From assembly GCA_964512095.1 (NCBI GenBank), contig CAZEIH010000001.1, positions 190,602 through 254,601 of the forward strand: 64,000 bases of DNA. Direction: 5' to 3'. The position numbers and the translations under genes were made by a program. The notes under the pieces were generated by a model. The model searched no databases, had not been told where the DNA came from, and saw nothing but the letters and a program-made list of their open reading frames with translations. Origin of the DNA: DTU013 sp964512095 (lineage in GTDB: Bacteria; Bacillota; Clostridia; Acetivibrionales; DTU013). This document shows positions 9,036 through 17,872 of the stretch, piece by piece; the stretch's first letter is position 1; each line of letters starts with the position of its first letter.

Positions 9036-10670
9036 TCATCTATCATTGGATATGTTCTTTGTATCTAGCAATCCCTTATACTTCTCCGGTAGCAAATCCT
9101 TGTCATCACATTCGTCGATGGCCAGCATTGTCATAAACTGTACCTGTTGAGTGCTGGGCCGGCATTTCTCTATTGCCCCTGATATTATTTGCGCCGTGAG
9201 GACATTATTATCGACTTCATCTTCATTTGCCAGTTCATAAGCCTTCCTGACAACTGTCTCTATCTCTGCACCGGTATAGTTCTCCGTACCTTCACCAAAA
9301 GGCATAAAGTCCTCTATATCAGTCTCAAAACCATATTTGTTTATCATGATTTTGAAAATCTCAGCCCGCTCCTCTTCATTCGGCAGCAGTATGGGTATCT
9401 TCTTGTCAAATCTACCTGCCCTTTTTAGTGCAGGATCTATCAGGTCCGGCCTGTTAGTGGCGGCAATAAAAATTACCTTACCCCTATTATTTGTATTACC
9501 GGTGAACTGTAAAAATTCACTGAATATATTCCTACCAACACCACTGTCTCCACTATCGCCCCTACGAAAGGCCGTATCCAGCTCATCAACGAAGACTATT
9601 ACAGGATGCTGTGATTGGGCACCCAACAAACATTTCTTAAAATTTTTCTCACTTTCACCTACATACTGTCCAAGTATCCTTGACATATCTATCTTAACAC
9701 AATTAAAGCCACTAGCCTTCGCCAGTGCATTGACCAACAACGTCTTACCTGTTCCGGAAGGACCACATAGCAGAATCCCCATAGGTACCCTTCTAAGATC
9801 TCCCTTCATTATAGGCTTTACAATGTTCTTAAGAAGATAATCCTTAGCCCTATCCATACCTCCGATGTCCTCAAAGCCTAGCTCGGGATATATGAACTCC
9901 AGCACATCTCCGTATTCCTTCTGGAGAACAGAATGCTTTTTCTCCTTAATGAAGTCGAAGCTGATAGGTATATCCTCTGCTTCAGATTTCAGCTTTATAT
10001 CCTTTATGGATTTTTTGCTTAGCCCCGAGGAGAGCTTTGCAAACTCTTCAGCATTTATATCAGTCTTAACGTTGTCCTCTTTAAGCATATATTCGACATA
10101 AGCCTTCCTTTGGATCTCATCCGGAAGCCCCACAAATATCGGTTCAATCCTGTAGGATGACTTAAGCACTTCCCGGCTTACATCGGCAAGGTTATCTGCT
10201 AACATCATTATACAACTGCCCACAGAGGATATCTTAGCGCTCACCGACCACTCACAAATCCATATCAGTGAAACTCTCTCCTCGAGAGTCATACTTGCTA
10301 TATCTCCTGAAGGAATTATCTTTTCAACATGATCGATAAACAGCATCATTTTTGTGTTTCTCAACGCCTTATCAATATACGGAAATAGCTTTGAAGGCAT
10401 TGCATTCATCAAATTACTCGCTTCATTGGAGGTAATTATGTTGAACTCCTTTTCCATACCGGCATCAAAGAAGGTAAGGCCTCTTGAAATGTCATAAAAG
10501 GCTACAATCCCAAACCCTCTCGTCTTGATGAATTCCTCATAAATATACCTGTCCATGTACCTGTAGTTGTCCACTAAATCCCGTACATTGAAGTGAAATA
10601 GAAATTCATGGGAAATCCCTGATTTATATTTGCTTAAAAAGCTATCGTACCAAAATTCTCCGGTTGACAC
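9036..10670 (-). CDS. AAA+ ATPase with a degenerate N-terminal ATPase half
   Basis: A classic-clade AAA+ ATPase. The C-terminal half (from about residue 265) is complete: Walker A GPSGTGKT, Walker B VIVFVDELD, sensor-1 ATNRPDLIDPAL and arginine finger AGRFDKK, plus the small helical lid. The N-terminal half (about 1-230) resembles an AAA module without Walker A but with a Walker-B-like MLFIDHVEKI. The start is set at GTG 10670 because GGAGGGG lies five bases upstream; an ATG at 10766 would add 32 residues resembling a signal but has no ribosome site. It heads the pspA operon. It could act on PspA or on membrane proteins; no protease domain is present. Confidence 0.82.
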   Translation of the reverse strand: MSTGEFWYDSFLSKYKSGISHEFLFHFNVRDLVDNYRYMDRYIYEEFIKTRGFGIVAFYDISRGLTFFDAGMEKEFNIITSNEASNLMNAMPSKLFPYIDKALRNTKMMLFIDHVEKIIPSGDIASMTLEERVSLIWICEWSVSAKISSVGSCIMMLADNLADVSREVLKSSYRIEPIFVGLPDEIQRKAYVEYMLKEDNVKTDINAEEFAKLSSGLSKKSIKDIKLKSEAEDIPISFDFIKEKKHSVLQKEYGDVLEFIYPELGFEDIGGMDRAKDYLLKNIVKPIMKGDLRRVPMGILLCGPSGTGKTLLVNALAKASGFNCVKIDMSRILGQYVGESEKNFKKCLLGAQSQHPVIVFVDELDTAFRRGDSGDSGVGRNIFSEFLQFTGNTNNRGKVIFIAATNRPDLIDPALKRAGRFDKKIPILLPNEEERAEIFKIMINKYGFETDIEDFMPFGEGTENYTGAEIETVVRKAYELANEDEVDNNVLTAQIISGAIEKCRPSTQQVQFMTMLAIDECDDKDLLPEKYKGLLDTKNISNDR

Positions 10671-10842
10671 TATAACCCCTCCTGTTTTTCTGCCTGCATT
10701 GGTTTTCTGTTCCAATAATAACAGCACAGAAAAAGCAATGCAAACAATTATACGGTAAATACTCATAAATGTTTAGTACAGCATTAATTTTTTACTTATA
10801 TTTTGCAAACAATACTTTTAAATAAAATTCATGGAGGATCTT

Positions 10843-11049
10843 ATGGAAGCAACCTTTACAGTGCCCTCGATTACCTGCAGTATATGCTCTGGCCGTATCA
10901 AGAACGAGCTGGGCAATATGGATGGTATCGATGGTGTCAATGTGGATCTGAAAATGCAGGTAGTAAAAGTATCCTACAATCCTAAACTTCGCGCACCCGA
11001 TGATATCAGCAAAAAAATTGCAGAAATGGGCTACGAGGTTTTTCAATGA
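10843..11049 (+). CDS. Heavy-metal-associated (HMA) domain protein
   Basis: A 68-residue single-domain protein of the HMA/CopZ family. TFTVPSITCSICSGRIKNEL contains the metal-binding CxxC (Cys12 and Cys15) and the remainder fits the ferredoxin-like fold, ending in the family-typical GYEVF. Start is ATG 10843 with GGAGG seven bases upstream; an ATG at 10831 overlaps that site and is unlikely. It is divergent from the AAA+ gene and convergent with the GntR gene. No P-type ATPase lies nearby, so the metal and partner are unknown; copper or another thiophilic metal is likely. Confidence 0.8.
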   Translation: MEATFTVPSITCSICSGRIKNELGNMDGIDGVNVDLKMQVVKVSYNPKLRAPDDISKKIAEMGYEVFQ

Positions 11050-11060
11050 AATCTCCCAAC

Positions 11061-11109
11061 AGTAGGAAATATCAATCCGGGGCCGGATTAGTTCGGTCCC
11101 GACCCTACT
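11061..11109. terminator. Convergent hairpin between the HMA and gntR genes
   Basis: Nested inverted repeats: outer AGTAGG/CCTACT and inner CGGGGCCG/CGGTCCCG around an eight-base loop. The right outer arm includes the gntR stop codon. It could terminate both converging genes, although T-runs are poor. Confidence 0.5.
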
Positions 11110-11791
11110 TTAGCATCTTATTCATCTTCACGGATTTAATAATTGCTTCCTCTTGTTTTTTTATGTGGGATTGGGCTGATTTCATTGCCATATCAGAACT
11201 TCTGGAGATTATCGCATCGATAATTTCATTATGCTCTCGAATCAGCTCTCTGGAGCTACTGTAATCCTTAATATATATGACCCTGAACCTCTGGATTTGC
11301 TCCCTGAGGTTATTAGAAATTTGTATAAGCTTATCATTTCTGGAAGAGCGATATATTATATCATGAAACTCTACGTCCTTCTTAATAGAGCCCTGTAGGT
11401 TTTCCTTCTCAACATAGTTGATAAATTGACTATGAATATGCTTCAGCTCCTTTATCTCCTCTTCACTGATACGTGAAGCAGATAGGGATGTCGCTAAGCC
11501 ATCTAGAGTTGCTCGCACCTCTAGCACATCCATTATATCCTTGACAGAAAGGTCCGCAATGTGAGCTCCCTTTCTAGGTAACATCTCAACAAGCCCCTCA
11601 AGCTCCAGCTTTCTGATGGCTTCACGAACCGGTGTCCTGCTAACTCCCATCTTCTCGGCGAGCTGAACCTCCATCAGCCTCTCTCCTGGCTTTAACTCAC
11701 CAACTATGATTGCTTCCCTTAGAGTATCAAATATTACATCCCTCAACGGTTTGTAATCATTGAGATTTACTTTTGTTAGTTTTCCCGCCAT
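11105..11791 (-). CDS. GntR-family transcriptional regulator, FadR/FCD subfamily
   Basis: A metabolite-responsive DNA-binding regulator. Residues 12-80 form the winged helix (LREAIIVGELKPGERL, GVSRTPVREAIRKLELEGLV). Residues about 88-215 form the all-helical FCD ligand domain with its usual metal ligands (FHDIIY, EHNEIIDAI, SHIKK). Start ATG 11791 has GGAGATG upstream, and that leader contains ATGTACAAT, similar to half of a FadR-type operator, so autoregulation is possible. A full ATTGTATACAAT palindrome upstream of nifJ (22761) is a candidate target. The neighbours do not reveal the ligand. Confidence 0.88.
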   Translation of the reverse strand: MAGKLTKVNLNDYKPLRDVIFDTLREAIIVGELKPGERLMEVQLAEKMGVSRTPVREAIRKLELEGLVEMLPRKGAHIADLSVKDIMDVLEVRATLDGLATSLSASRISEEEIKELKHIHSQFINYVEKENLQGSIKKDVEFHDIIYRSSRNDKLIQISNNLREQIQRFRVIYIKDYSSSRELIREHNEIIDAIISRSSDMAMKSAQSHIKKQEEAIIKSVKMNKMLK

Positions 11792-11844
11792 TTATTGTAC
11801 ATCTCCTTTTTATAAACTGATTGAGAATTCTATTTGATGCTCGT

Positions 11845-12708
11845 CTAAAGTGTCTTCGTTGTTATGGTCTGCCAGCTAACACAGGATGAGAGGGCCTTAT
11901 GGGCGGCTTGTGCAGCCTCGGTATCCATGAACATGCCAAACACTGTAGGACCGCTCCCACTCATCATACTGCCGGCTGCCCCTAGCTCAATCATGTGCCT
12001 TTTTGCCTGTTTAATAAGATCGTACTTTGGTATAGTCACCAGCTCCAGAACATTTTTCATATTGCTGGCGATACATCTTATATCTCTACGCTTCAGAGCC
12101 TCTATAAGCACAGTAGTATTGGGCCTATTCTGTTCCACGACCTCTGCCAGCCTTAGGTTTTTGTAAACCCACGGAGTAGATACGCCAATATCAGGCTTTA
12201 CCAACACCACATCTACTCCGCTAAGGGACGGTAGCTCTGTCAGAATTTCTCCAATTCCTTCAGCCAGCATTGTCCCTCCTTCAATACAATACGGGACATC
12301 TGCCCCAATCTGCTTAGCAAGCTTCCTCAGCTCATCATTTCCAAGACCCAACCCAAACATCTCGTTTATGCCTCTAAAAACAGCGGCTGCGTCTGAACTC
12401 CCTCCGGCAAGGCCTGCTGCAACCGGTATGCGCTTTATTATTCGGATACGCAAACCATCCTTTATTGCGAAGCTGAGCTTCATTAGCTCTGCTGCTTTCC
12501 ATGCTATATTGGTACAGTCCCTGGGCACCCACTTGCTGTCACACTCCAGACTGATACCACCTTCGGCTCTTTCCAGGCACACAGTATCATGAAGCTCCAG
12601 TGTCTGCATAATCATTCTGAGTTCATGGTAGCCATCCTCCCGTTTACCTAGAACGTCCAATGAAATATTTATTTTAGCCCGAGCCGGCACTTCCAAGTAA
12701 TTTATCAT
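11845..12708 (-). CDS. ispE: 4-diphosphocytidyl-2-C-methyl-D-erythritol kinase
   Basis: Phosphorylates CDP-methylerythritol with ATP, the fourth step of the MEP isoprenoid pathway. Length 287 is typical of this GHMP kinase. Visible motifs: ARAKINISLDVLGKREDGYHEL at the N-terminus with the catalytic lysine, the ATP loop PVAAGLAGGSSDAAA near 95-110, and SGSGPTVFG near 255. It stands in the yabG-veg-ispE neighbourhood also known from Bacillus, here with sipL inserted between veg and ispE. gntR follows 53 bases downstream and may be co-transcribed. Confidence 0.95.
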   Translation of the reverse strand: MINYLEVPARAKINISLDVLGKREDGYHELRMIMQTLELHDTVCLERAEGGISLECDSKWVPRDCTNIAWKAAELMKLSFAIKDGLRIRIIKRIPVAAGLAGGSSDAAAVFRGINEMFGLGLGNDELRKLAKQIGADVPYCIEGGTMLAEGIGEILTELPSLSGVDVVLVKPDIGVSTPWVYKNLRLAEVVEQNRPNTTVLIEALKRRDIRCIASNMKNVLELVTIPKYDLIKQAKRHMIELGAAGSMMSGSGPTVFGMFMDTEAAQAAHKALSSCVSWQTITTKTL

Positions 12709-12767
12709 CAGCCTCGTCCTGTTACATATTAAGGTATATTATATACAAGAAACATTCCCTTTACAAT

Positions 12768-12801
12768 AAAAGTGCCCGAAATCATAATTTCAGGCACTTT
12801 T
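12768..12801. terminator. Intrinsic terminator downstream of the sipL-like gene
   Basis: Hairpin with arms AAAAGTGCC..GAAAT and ATTTC..GGCACTTTT, A-run on one side and T-run on the other, so it can work in both directions. It separates the sipL-like gene from ispE. Confidence 0.85.
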
Positions 12802-12862
12802 ATTATACGCAATATTCAAAATAAGTACAGAGTTGTTTGTGTATTTATCAACTTCGGAGAGA

Positions 12863-14431
12863 CTATGATAGCTTCCTCATTATTATAATCTGACTGCCTG
12901 GCAAAAGCTCCTCCTCCTCATTAATTCCATTGCTCCTAATTAGGTCCTTCACTGTTGTATAGTACCTTTTTGCAATTTGCCAAAGAGTATCCTCCTGCTG
13001 TGTAAAATATATTGTGACGCTTGGCTGACCCGCCAATCTCGTATCATCCAAAGGCTGTTCCATTGCCTTTGTGATTACTGGCACTGTAATTTGTTTGCCT
13101 ACTCTTGTCTTAGTTCCAATAATCAGCCGCACCTCAACCTCTCTTGAGTTGACTATGTTGTAGCTATAATGATCTATATCCATCTCCACATCAAAGGACA
13201 TATCCACTCTGACACCTTTCACATCCAATACCTGTTTGAAAGGGATTTCTCTTTCTACGCAATACACTGGATTTTCATCATCGGCTGCCAGGTAAAGGAC
13301 ATTGCATACTGCAACACCTTCCACGGAGATACGGTCATCAACTAATTCACTTGAGGAAAGAGATAGCTTCCCAATAACATTAAACAATTCTGAAATGTCA
13401 GGAGCCCCATCATCAACCTCAATATTTTCTTTCAGAATTATCTGATTTTCATTCTCAGATACAAGCTCCTCTAATACCAGCTGTTCCTTTTCAATACTTA
13501 CTCTGGAATTAGGGTTGTAGGCATCATCAACAATATCTATATCCCTTCTTCCATAGCTCTGGGCATAAATAATCAGGTCCGCCTCGCATTTAAGTCTTCT
13601 TAGTTCACCATCGCCATCCTCGTCTGCATTGATGGCCATTTCACCCAACACTATATCAATATCACAGGAGCAGTTATCGTCTACCCCCGGCATATCAATG
13701 AGCTGACTAAACGAGATTTCATTCTCCATGTACTGAATACTACGGCTTTCGTCATCACCAATATACAGTGTTGAAACATTCATATCGCCCTTTACTATAA
13801 TCTTGTCATCCCCAGACTTATATTCCTTTCCTGATATTTTAATGTCATTTCTGAGTATTTCAAATATGGGCGGCTTTCCCACAGGTATATCTGCTATCTC
13901 CCTAACAGCACACTCTGTCTTGCTTTCGCCAATATACGAGGTAATATTAATCGAATTACTGAGAAGCTCCATGCCCTCAGATCCCTCAAAATCCCTTGTA
14001 ATATACTGCTCAAGTTGCTCCGTTACCCTTGCCGAAAGACTAACAATGGCCTTTACATTAACCTTTCTGCTATTTAATATCTCGTACTCCATATGTTCAA
14101 TATCACACTTTACCCTACACTGCATACCCTGCCTTGTATCTGGTATGTCCATGGGGTACTGGAACCCTGTAGCGGTTGTTATGCTCTTTATTGGCTGGTC
14201 AGGGTTATCAGATACATACAGTATCTTATATCTGACTGTACCATTGATCAGCACCTTCCCAGCAGCAGTTTCAGCACCGCTTACCCAGGCATCACCGTCT
14301 AACAGCAATATTCGTGCTATGTCCGGCTTAATATCCGGCACTATAATATCGTTTTCAACTACTGCTTGTGTGGAATCCTCTCCTATAGGTCTATTAAGCC
14401 TTATGGGCTCTTTTATCAACTCCAAAGACAT
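12863..14431 (-). CDS. sipL: SPOCS/DUF3794 and LysM spore protein, SipL-like
   Basis: Matches the clostridial SpoIVA-interacting protein SipL, which ties the basal spore-coat layer to the forespore surface. Three SPOCS (DUF3794) repeats can be seen at about 27-135, 200-295 and 320-440 (each with strand-rich segments such as INGTVRYKILYVSD and VEGVAVCNVLYLAADD). The C-terminal 470-520 is a LysM domain (QQEDTLWQIAKRYYTTVKDLI...LLPGSQIII). Total 522 residues, no signal peptide. It is transcribed in the yabG-veg direction but is separated from veg by a terminator, suggesting its own mother-cell promoter. Function is from family knowledge. Confidence 0.85.
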   Translation of the reverse strand: MSLELIKEPIRLNRPIGEDSTQAVVENDIIVPDIKPDIARILLLDGDAWVSGAETAAGKVLINGTVRYKILYVSDNPDQPIKSITTATGFQYPMDIPDTRQGMQCRVKCDIEHMEYEILNSRKVNVKAIVSLSARVTEQLEQYITRDFEGSEGMELLSNSINITSYIGESKTECAVREIADIPVGKPPIFEILRNDIKISGKEYKSGDDKIIVKGDMNVSTLYIGDDESRSIQYMENEISFSQLIDMPGVDDNCSCDIDIVLGEMAINADEDGDGELRRLKCEADLIIYAQSYGRRDIDIVDDAYNPNSRVSIEKEQLVLEELVSENENQIILKENIEVDDGAPDISELFNVIGKLSLSSSELVDDRISVEGVAVCNVLYLAADDENPVYCVEREIPFKQVLDVKGVRVDMSFDVEMDIDHYSYNIVNSREVEVRLIIGTKTRVGKQITVPVITKAMEQPLDDTRLAGQPSVTIYFTQQEDTLWQIAKRYYTTVKDLIRSNGINEEEELLPGSQIIIMRKLS

Positions 14432-14521
14432 CTAAAATCCTCCTCCCGCATGACAGCATGCATCTATCCTCTCTAAATGTATATTGACAAGACCCATCAA
14501 TTATTACTGAATAATCCAATG

Positions 14522-14553
14522 AAAACGACCCGATCATTTGATCGGGTCGTTTT
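14522..14553. terminator. Intrinsic terminator downstream of veg
   Basis: Perfect hairpin AAAACGACCCGATCA / TGATCGGGTCGTTTT with a two-base loop, A-run before and T-run after; bidirectional in form. It lies between veg and the sipL-like gene. Confidence 0.9.
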
Positions 14554-14583
14554 AAGGCTGTTATTTTAGTCTTTATCACTGTG

Positions 14584-14850
14584 TCAGCTTACAAGTATAC
14601 GTTTGTCATCCTTGCATATCACCAGTTCAACCGCTTTGGTAAGTACATCCGTATAACTGTAGGAAACTCTCCTTGTTGTCTCATATTCGTTCTCAAACTT
14701 GATGATGAAGATGCTGGGATATGAATTTTCTATTATTCCCTCTTTAATAAAAGCCTTTTTTCTGCCTTTATTAGCTTTAAGTTGAACCTTTTCGCCAATA
14801 CAGGTCTCAATATTCCTCTTTATTTGAAACAGGTCGCTCTTCTCTGCCAT
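14584..14850 (-). CDS. veg: Veg protein
   Basis: Small (88-residue) highly conserved Firmicute protein of the Veg/DUF1021 family; in Bacillus it is abundant in vegetative cells and influences biofilm matrix expression. The sequence has the family features IETCIGEKVQLKANKGRKK and YPSIFIIKFE. It sits directly after yabG on the same strand, as in Bacillus, and is followed by a strong terminator. Confidence 0.93.
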   Translation of the reverse strand: MAEKSDLFQIKRNIETCIGEKVQLKANKGRKKAFIKEGIIENSYPSIFIIKFENEYETTRRVSYSYTDVLTKAVELVICKDDKRILVS

Positions 14851-14986
14851 TGTATCACCTCATCTTCTGTTTTAAATATTTTATCATAATAAGCGTGGTT
14901 TGTCAAAAAAATATATATTATAGCAAGGGTAATTTCCTTATGTCAAGTGTTTTTTGAAAAAAACTTAAAATATCTATAAATATCAA

Positions 14987-15886
14987 TTATTGGTAGGGCT
15001 CAATGGGAAACCCTTCTCGATATTTCCCTCTAGTTTGTATTCCACCAATACCAGTCTTCCCAGTTATCGTATTTTCTATTACATCCTCTGCATCCAAAAT
15101 TTTATCAACACCCGTAAATGCCACCTTTTGACACACTCTAACAGGGTCGAGAGCATGTATCATCTCTCTGAAGGGTGCGCTGGCATAATTAGCACCTGCC
15201 TTTATTATTTCCTTGTAAAGCGATTGGCAGGCACCTGCAAAAATTACAAGTCCGTCCATATCACTGTTAAACCTGCGCGCTGCCCTAACGGCTTCAATAA
15301 AATACTTGGATGTCCTGTATGAAGACAGGTTTGTGTAGCTGTCCTGTCCCTTTAGAAAACCATCATGTCCTGTAAGTACTAGAATGTCGGGTCTATGCTC
15401 CTCCAGCAAAGCCCTTACTTTTTGCGGCTGGTCTTTTTCAGGTACGTACTCTCCGATAACATCAATTCCGAGTTTCTTATATTCTACTATACAGTTTTCC
15501 AAGTAATCCTTATCACCATCTAAATGAAGTACCTTGCCCGGCTTTTTAATCCTTTCCGCCACATCCTTTGAAGTGTCTCTATAATATATTTTTTTTCGTA
15601 GCCCTCTGTAATACGGCACTGAATAGTTAGCATATCTAATTTTCTGATGTTCATCAATTAAGTGACCTTCCGCTTCCCTGCAGCATTTGTCTCTGTACTC
15701 CCTCACCCTGTTCTCCGGTTGCACCTCCAAATCAGACTCAGGGGCATCTGCCTCTATCCTATAGCTAATTCCCTTAAGCGTAACAATCCTTTCAGCACGC
15801 GCTTGTGTAATATTGACCACCTTAAAGAAAATATCATACCCATAGGATTTTCTTGCGACGATATCGCCTACTTTCAAATTGCTCAT
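14987..15886 (-). CDS. yabG: Sporulation-specific protease YabG
   Basis: Mother-cell cysteine protease that processes spore coat and germination proteins. The 299-residue protein starts with an SH3-like barrel (MSNLKVGDIVARKSYGYDIFFKV) and continues with the peptidase U57 region: PDILVLTGHDGFLK near 175 (His for catalysis) and LVIFAGACQSLYKE near 230 (Cys). The yabG-veg order is conserved in spore-formers. An AT-rich gap of about 135 bases separates it from veg, so veg probably has its own promoter. Confidence 0.92.
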   Translation of the reverse strand: MSNLKVGDIVARKSYGYDIFFKVVNITQARAERIVTLKGISYRIEADAPESDLEVQPENRVREYRDKCCREAEGHLIDEHQKIRYANYSVPYYRGLRKKIYYRDTSKDVAERIKKPGKVLHLDGDKDYLENCIVEYKKLGIDVIGEYVPEKDQPQKVRALLEEHRPDILVLTGHDGFLKGQDSYTNLSSYRTSKYFIEAVRAARRFNSDMDGLVIFAGACQSLYKEIIKAGANYASAPFREMIHALDPVRVCQKVAFTGVDKILDAEDVIENTITGKTGIGGIQTRGKYREGFPIEPYQ

Positions 15887-16007
15887 TAATTCACCACCAT
15901 CGCTCTTATTACTATAACCACATTTTTGACAATAGCTCCTGTACCATCATATGCAAATTTCGTTGTTTACGTTAATCGATTTGCCCAATACAGCTACAGA
16001 TTTTCTA

Positions 16008-16036
16008 TTGTCTTAAGACAATCAGAAAGGTATAAT
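16008..16036 (+). promoter_or_regulatory. fhs promoter with a palindrome over the -35 box
   Basis: TTGTCT (16008) and TATAAT (16031) are 17 bases apart. The -35 lies inside a perfect 14-base palindrome TTGTCTTAAGACAA (16008-16021), placed as an operator would be. The regulator is not identifiable. Confidence 0.65.
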
Positions 16037-16072
16037 AGCTGATACAATAGTTTTTAAGAAAGGTTAATCAAG

Positions 16073-17743
16073 ATGCTAACGGATATAGAAATAGCACAGC
16101 AGTGCTCAATGAAGCCGATAACACAAATAGCCTCAGGATTGGGCATAAATGAAGATGAGTTAGAGTTATATGGGAAATATAAGGCTAAGCTTACTCCCCA
16201 GCTATGGGACAGAATCAAGGATAGGAGCGACGGAAAGCTCGTACTTGTTACTGCCATAAACCCAACTCCTGCAGGAGAGGGCAAGACCACCACTACAATA
16301 GGGCTTGGACAAGCTTTATCAGCTATAGGAGAAAGGGCAATAATTGCCCTTAGGGAGCCTTCACTAGGTCCTGTAATGGGTATAAAGGGAGGCGCAGCAG
16401 GTGGGGGTTATTCTCAAGTGGTGCCTATGGAGGATATAAACCTTCACTTTACCGGCGATATGCACGCTATTACCGCAGCAAACAACCTTCTATCAGCTAC
16501 AATAGATAATCACATTCAACAAGGCAACGGCTTGAGCATAGACCCTCGCCAGATAGCTTGGAAGAGAGCCATGGATATGAACGACAGAGCCCTGAGAAAT
16601 ATTGTAGTAGGACTTGGGGGCAAGATCAATGGAACCCCCCGTGAGGATGGCTTCGTAATAACCGTGGCATCAGAGGTGATGGCAATTCTTTGTCTTGCAA
16701 GTGATATTACAGACCTAAAGGAAAGACTGGGCAAGATTATAATCGGCTACACATACTCCGGTGCACCAGTTACTGCATCACAGATTAAGGTGGAGGGAGC
16801 GATGACGCTGCTTCTTAAAGATGCGATAAAGCCTAATCTTATACAAACACTTGAAAATACACCCGCTCTTATGCATGGCGGTCCCTTTGCCAACATAGCT
16901 CACGGCTGTAATAGCGTAAACGCCACGAAATTGGGCTTGAAGCTAGCGGATTATGTAATTACCGAGGCCGGGTTTGGAGCTGACCTAGGGGCAGAAAAAT
17001 TCTTTGATATAAAGTGTAGGTATGCGGGCTTTAAGCCTGACGCTGTTGTCTTGGTTGCAACAATCAGAGCTCTTAAGTACAATGGCGGAGTCCATAAGGA
17101 AAACCTGAAGCAGGAGGATTTAGCTGCCTTAAAGCTTGGCTTCTCAAATCTTGAAAAGCATATGGAAAACCTCAACAAATATGGAGTGCCGGTGCTTGTT
17201 GCCATAAATCATTTTGATACCGATACACAAGCTGAGGTGGAATATGTCAGGAGTAGATGTAGCAATAGCAATGCTGACGTTGCCTTTTCTCAGGTGTTCG
17301 CAAAAGGCGGTGAGGGTGGCAAAGAGCTTGCAGAAAAGCTGGTAAGCATGATAAAAAACACACCTTCACAATTCAGACTATTATATGATGTCAAAGCACC
17401 TGTAAAGGAAAAGATAGAGAAAATTGCAAAAGAGATTTACGGTGCCGGTGACGTACTATATTCGCCTTCGGCAGACAAATCTATAAAGAAGCTGGAAGAA
17501 ATGGGACATGGTGGTTTGCCTATTTGTATTGCCAAGACTCAGTATTCTCTTTCTGATAACCCTAAGCTTCTTGGTAGACCTGAGAATTTTGAAATTACTG
17601 TTCGGGAAATAAAAGTCTCGGCAGGTGCCGGTTTTATTATAGCATTGACAGGAGATATCATGACCATGCCTGGCCTACCAAAGGTACCTTCTGCAGAAAG
17701 AATTGATATAGACGAAAACGGCACTATAACAGGCTTGTTCTAA
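16073..17743 (+). CDS. fhs: Formate-tetrahydrofolate ligase
   Basis: ATP-dependent synthesis of 10-formyl-tetrahydrofolate from formate, feeding purine synthesis and, in acetogens, the methyl branch of the Wood-Ljungdahl pathway. Length 556 is standard. Visible motifs are the P-loop TPAGEGKTTTTIGLG at about 65-79, the EPSLGPVMGIKGGAAGGGYSQV stretch near 100-120 and VITEAGFGADLGAEKF near 295. It stands alone with its own promoter and a downstream hairpin. No other Wood-Ljungdahl gene is in the window, so acetogenesis cannot be claimed. Confidence 0.97.
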   Translation: MLTDIEIAQQCSMKPITQIASGLGINEDELELYGKYKAKLTPQLWDRIKDRSDGKLVLVTAINPTPAGEGKTTTTIGLGQALSAIGERAIIALREPSLGPVMGIKGGAAGGGYSQVVPMEDINLHFTGDMHAITAANNLLSATIDNHIQQGNGLSIDPRQIAWKRAMDMNDRALRNIVVGLGGKINGTPREDGFVITVASEVMAILCLASDITDLKERLGKIIIGYTYSGAPVTASQIKVEGAMTLLLKDAIKPNLIQTLENTPALMHGGPFANIAHGCNSVNATKLGLKLADYVITEAGFGADLGAEKFFDIKCRYAGFKPDAVVLVATIRALKYNGGVHKENLKQEDLAALKLGFSNLEKHMENLNKYGVPVLVAINHFDTDTQAEVEYVRSRCSNSNADVAFSQVFAKGGEGGKELAEKLVSMIKNTPSQFRLLYDVKAPVKEKIEKIAKEIYGAGDVLYSPSADKSIKKLEEMGHGGLPICIAKTQYSLSDNPKLLGRPENFEITVREIKVSAGAGFIIALTGDIMTMPGLPKVPSAERIDIDENGTITGLF

Positions 17744-17796
17744 TTTCGGCTATAGCTAACTCCTAAAGCTTAACTATATCTATACATATCAGTACA

Positions 17797-17824
17797 CACA
17801 GGGCTGCACAAGTGTTGCCCTGTG
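17797..17824 (+). terminator. Hairpin downstream of fhs
   Basis: Arms CACAGGGC and GCCCTGTG around a 12-base loop, 53 bases past the fhs stop and 48 before the convergent cotS-like stop. No T-run, so termination strength is uncertain. Confidence 0.5.
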
Positions 17825-17872
17825 AATCGCCTTTGGACGACTTACAAAGGACTTGCATACCATTTTGCGTTT

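Noticed and set aside
9337..9840. Plus-strand 167-residue ORF
   Set aside because: Antisense shadow of the AAA+ ATPase gene across its conserved Walker B to sensor region.
10671..10766. Signal-anchor extension of the AAA+ ATPase from an ATG at 10766
   Set aside because: No ribosome site upstream, whereas GTG 10670 has GGAGGGG at ideal spacing and begins at the expected domain boundary.
13803..14435. Plus-strand 210-residue ORF
   Set aside because: Lies wholly antisense to the sipL-like gene, whose SPOCS and LysM domains are clear; the opposite frame shows no recognisable domain.
15887..16072. Tetrahydrofolate riboswitch upstream of fhs
   Set aside because: The short leader after the -10 box leaves only about 30 bases before the start codon and no aptamer-like fold is visible.
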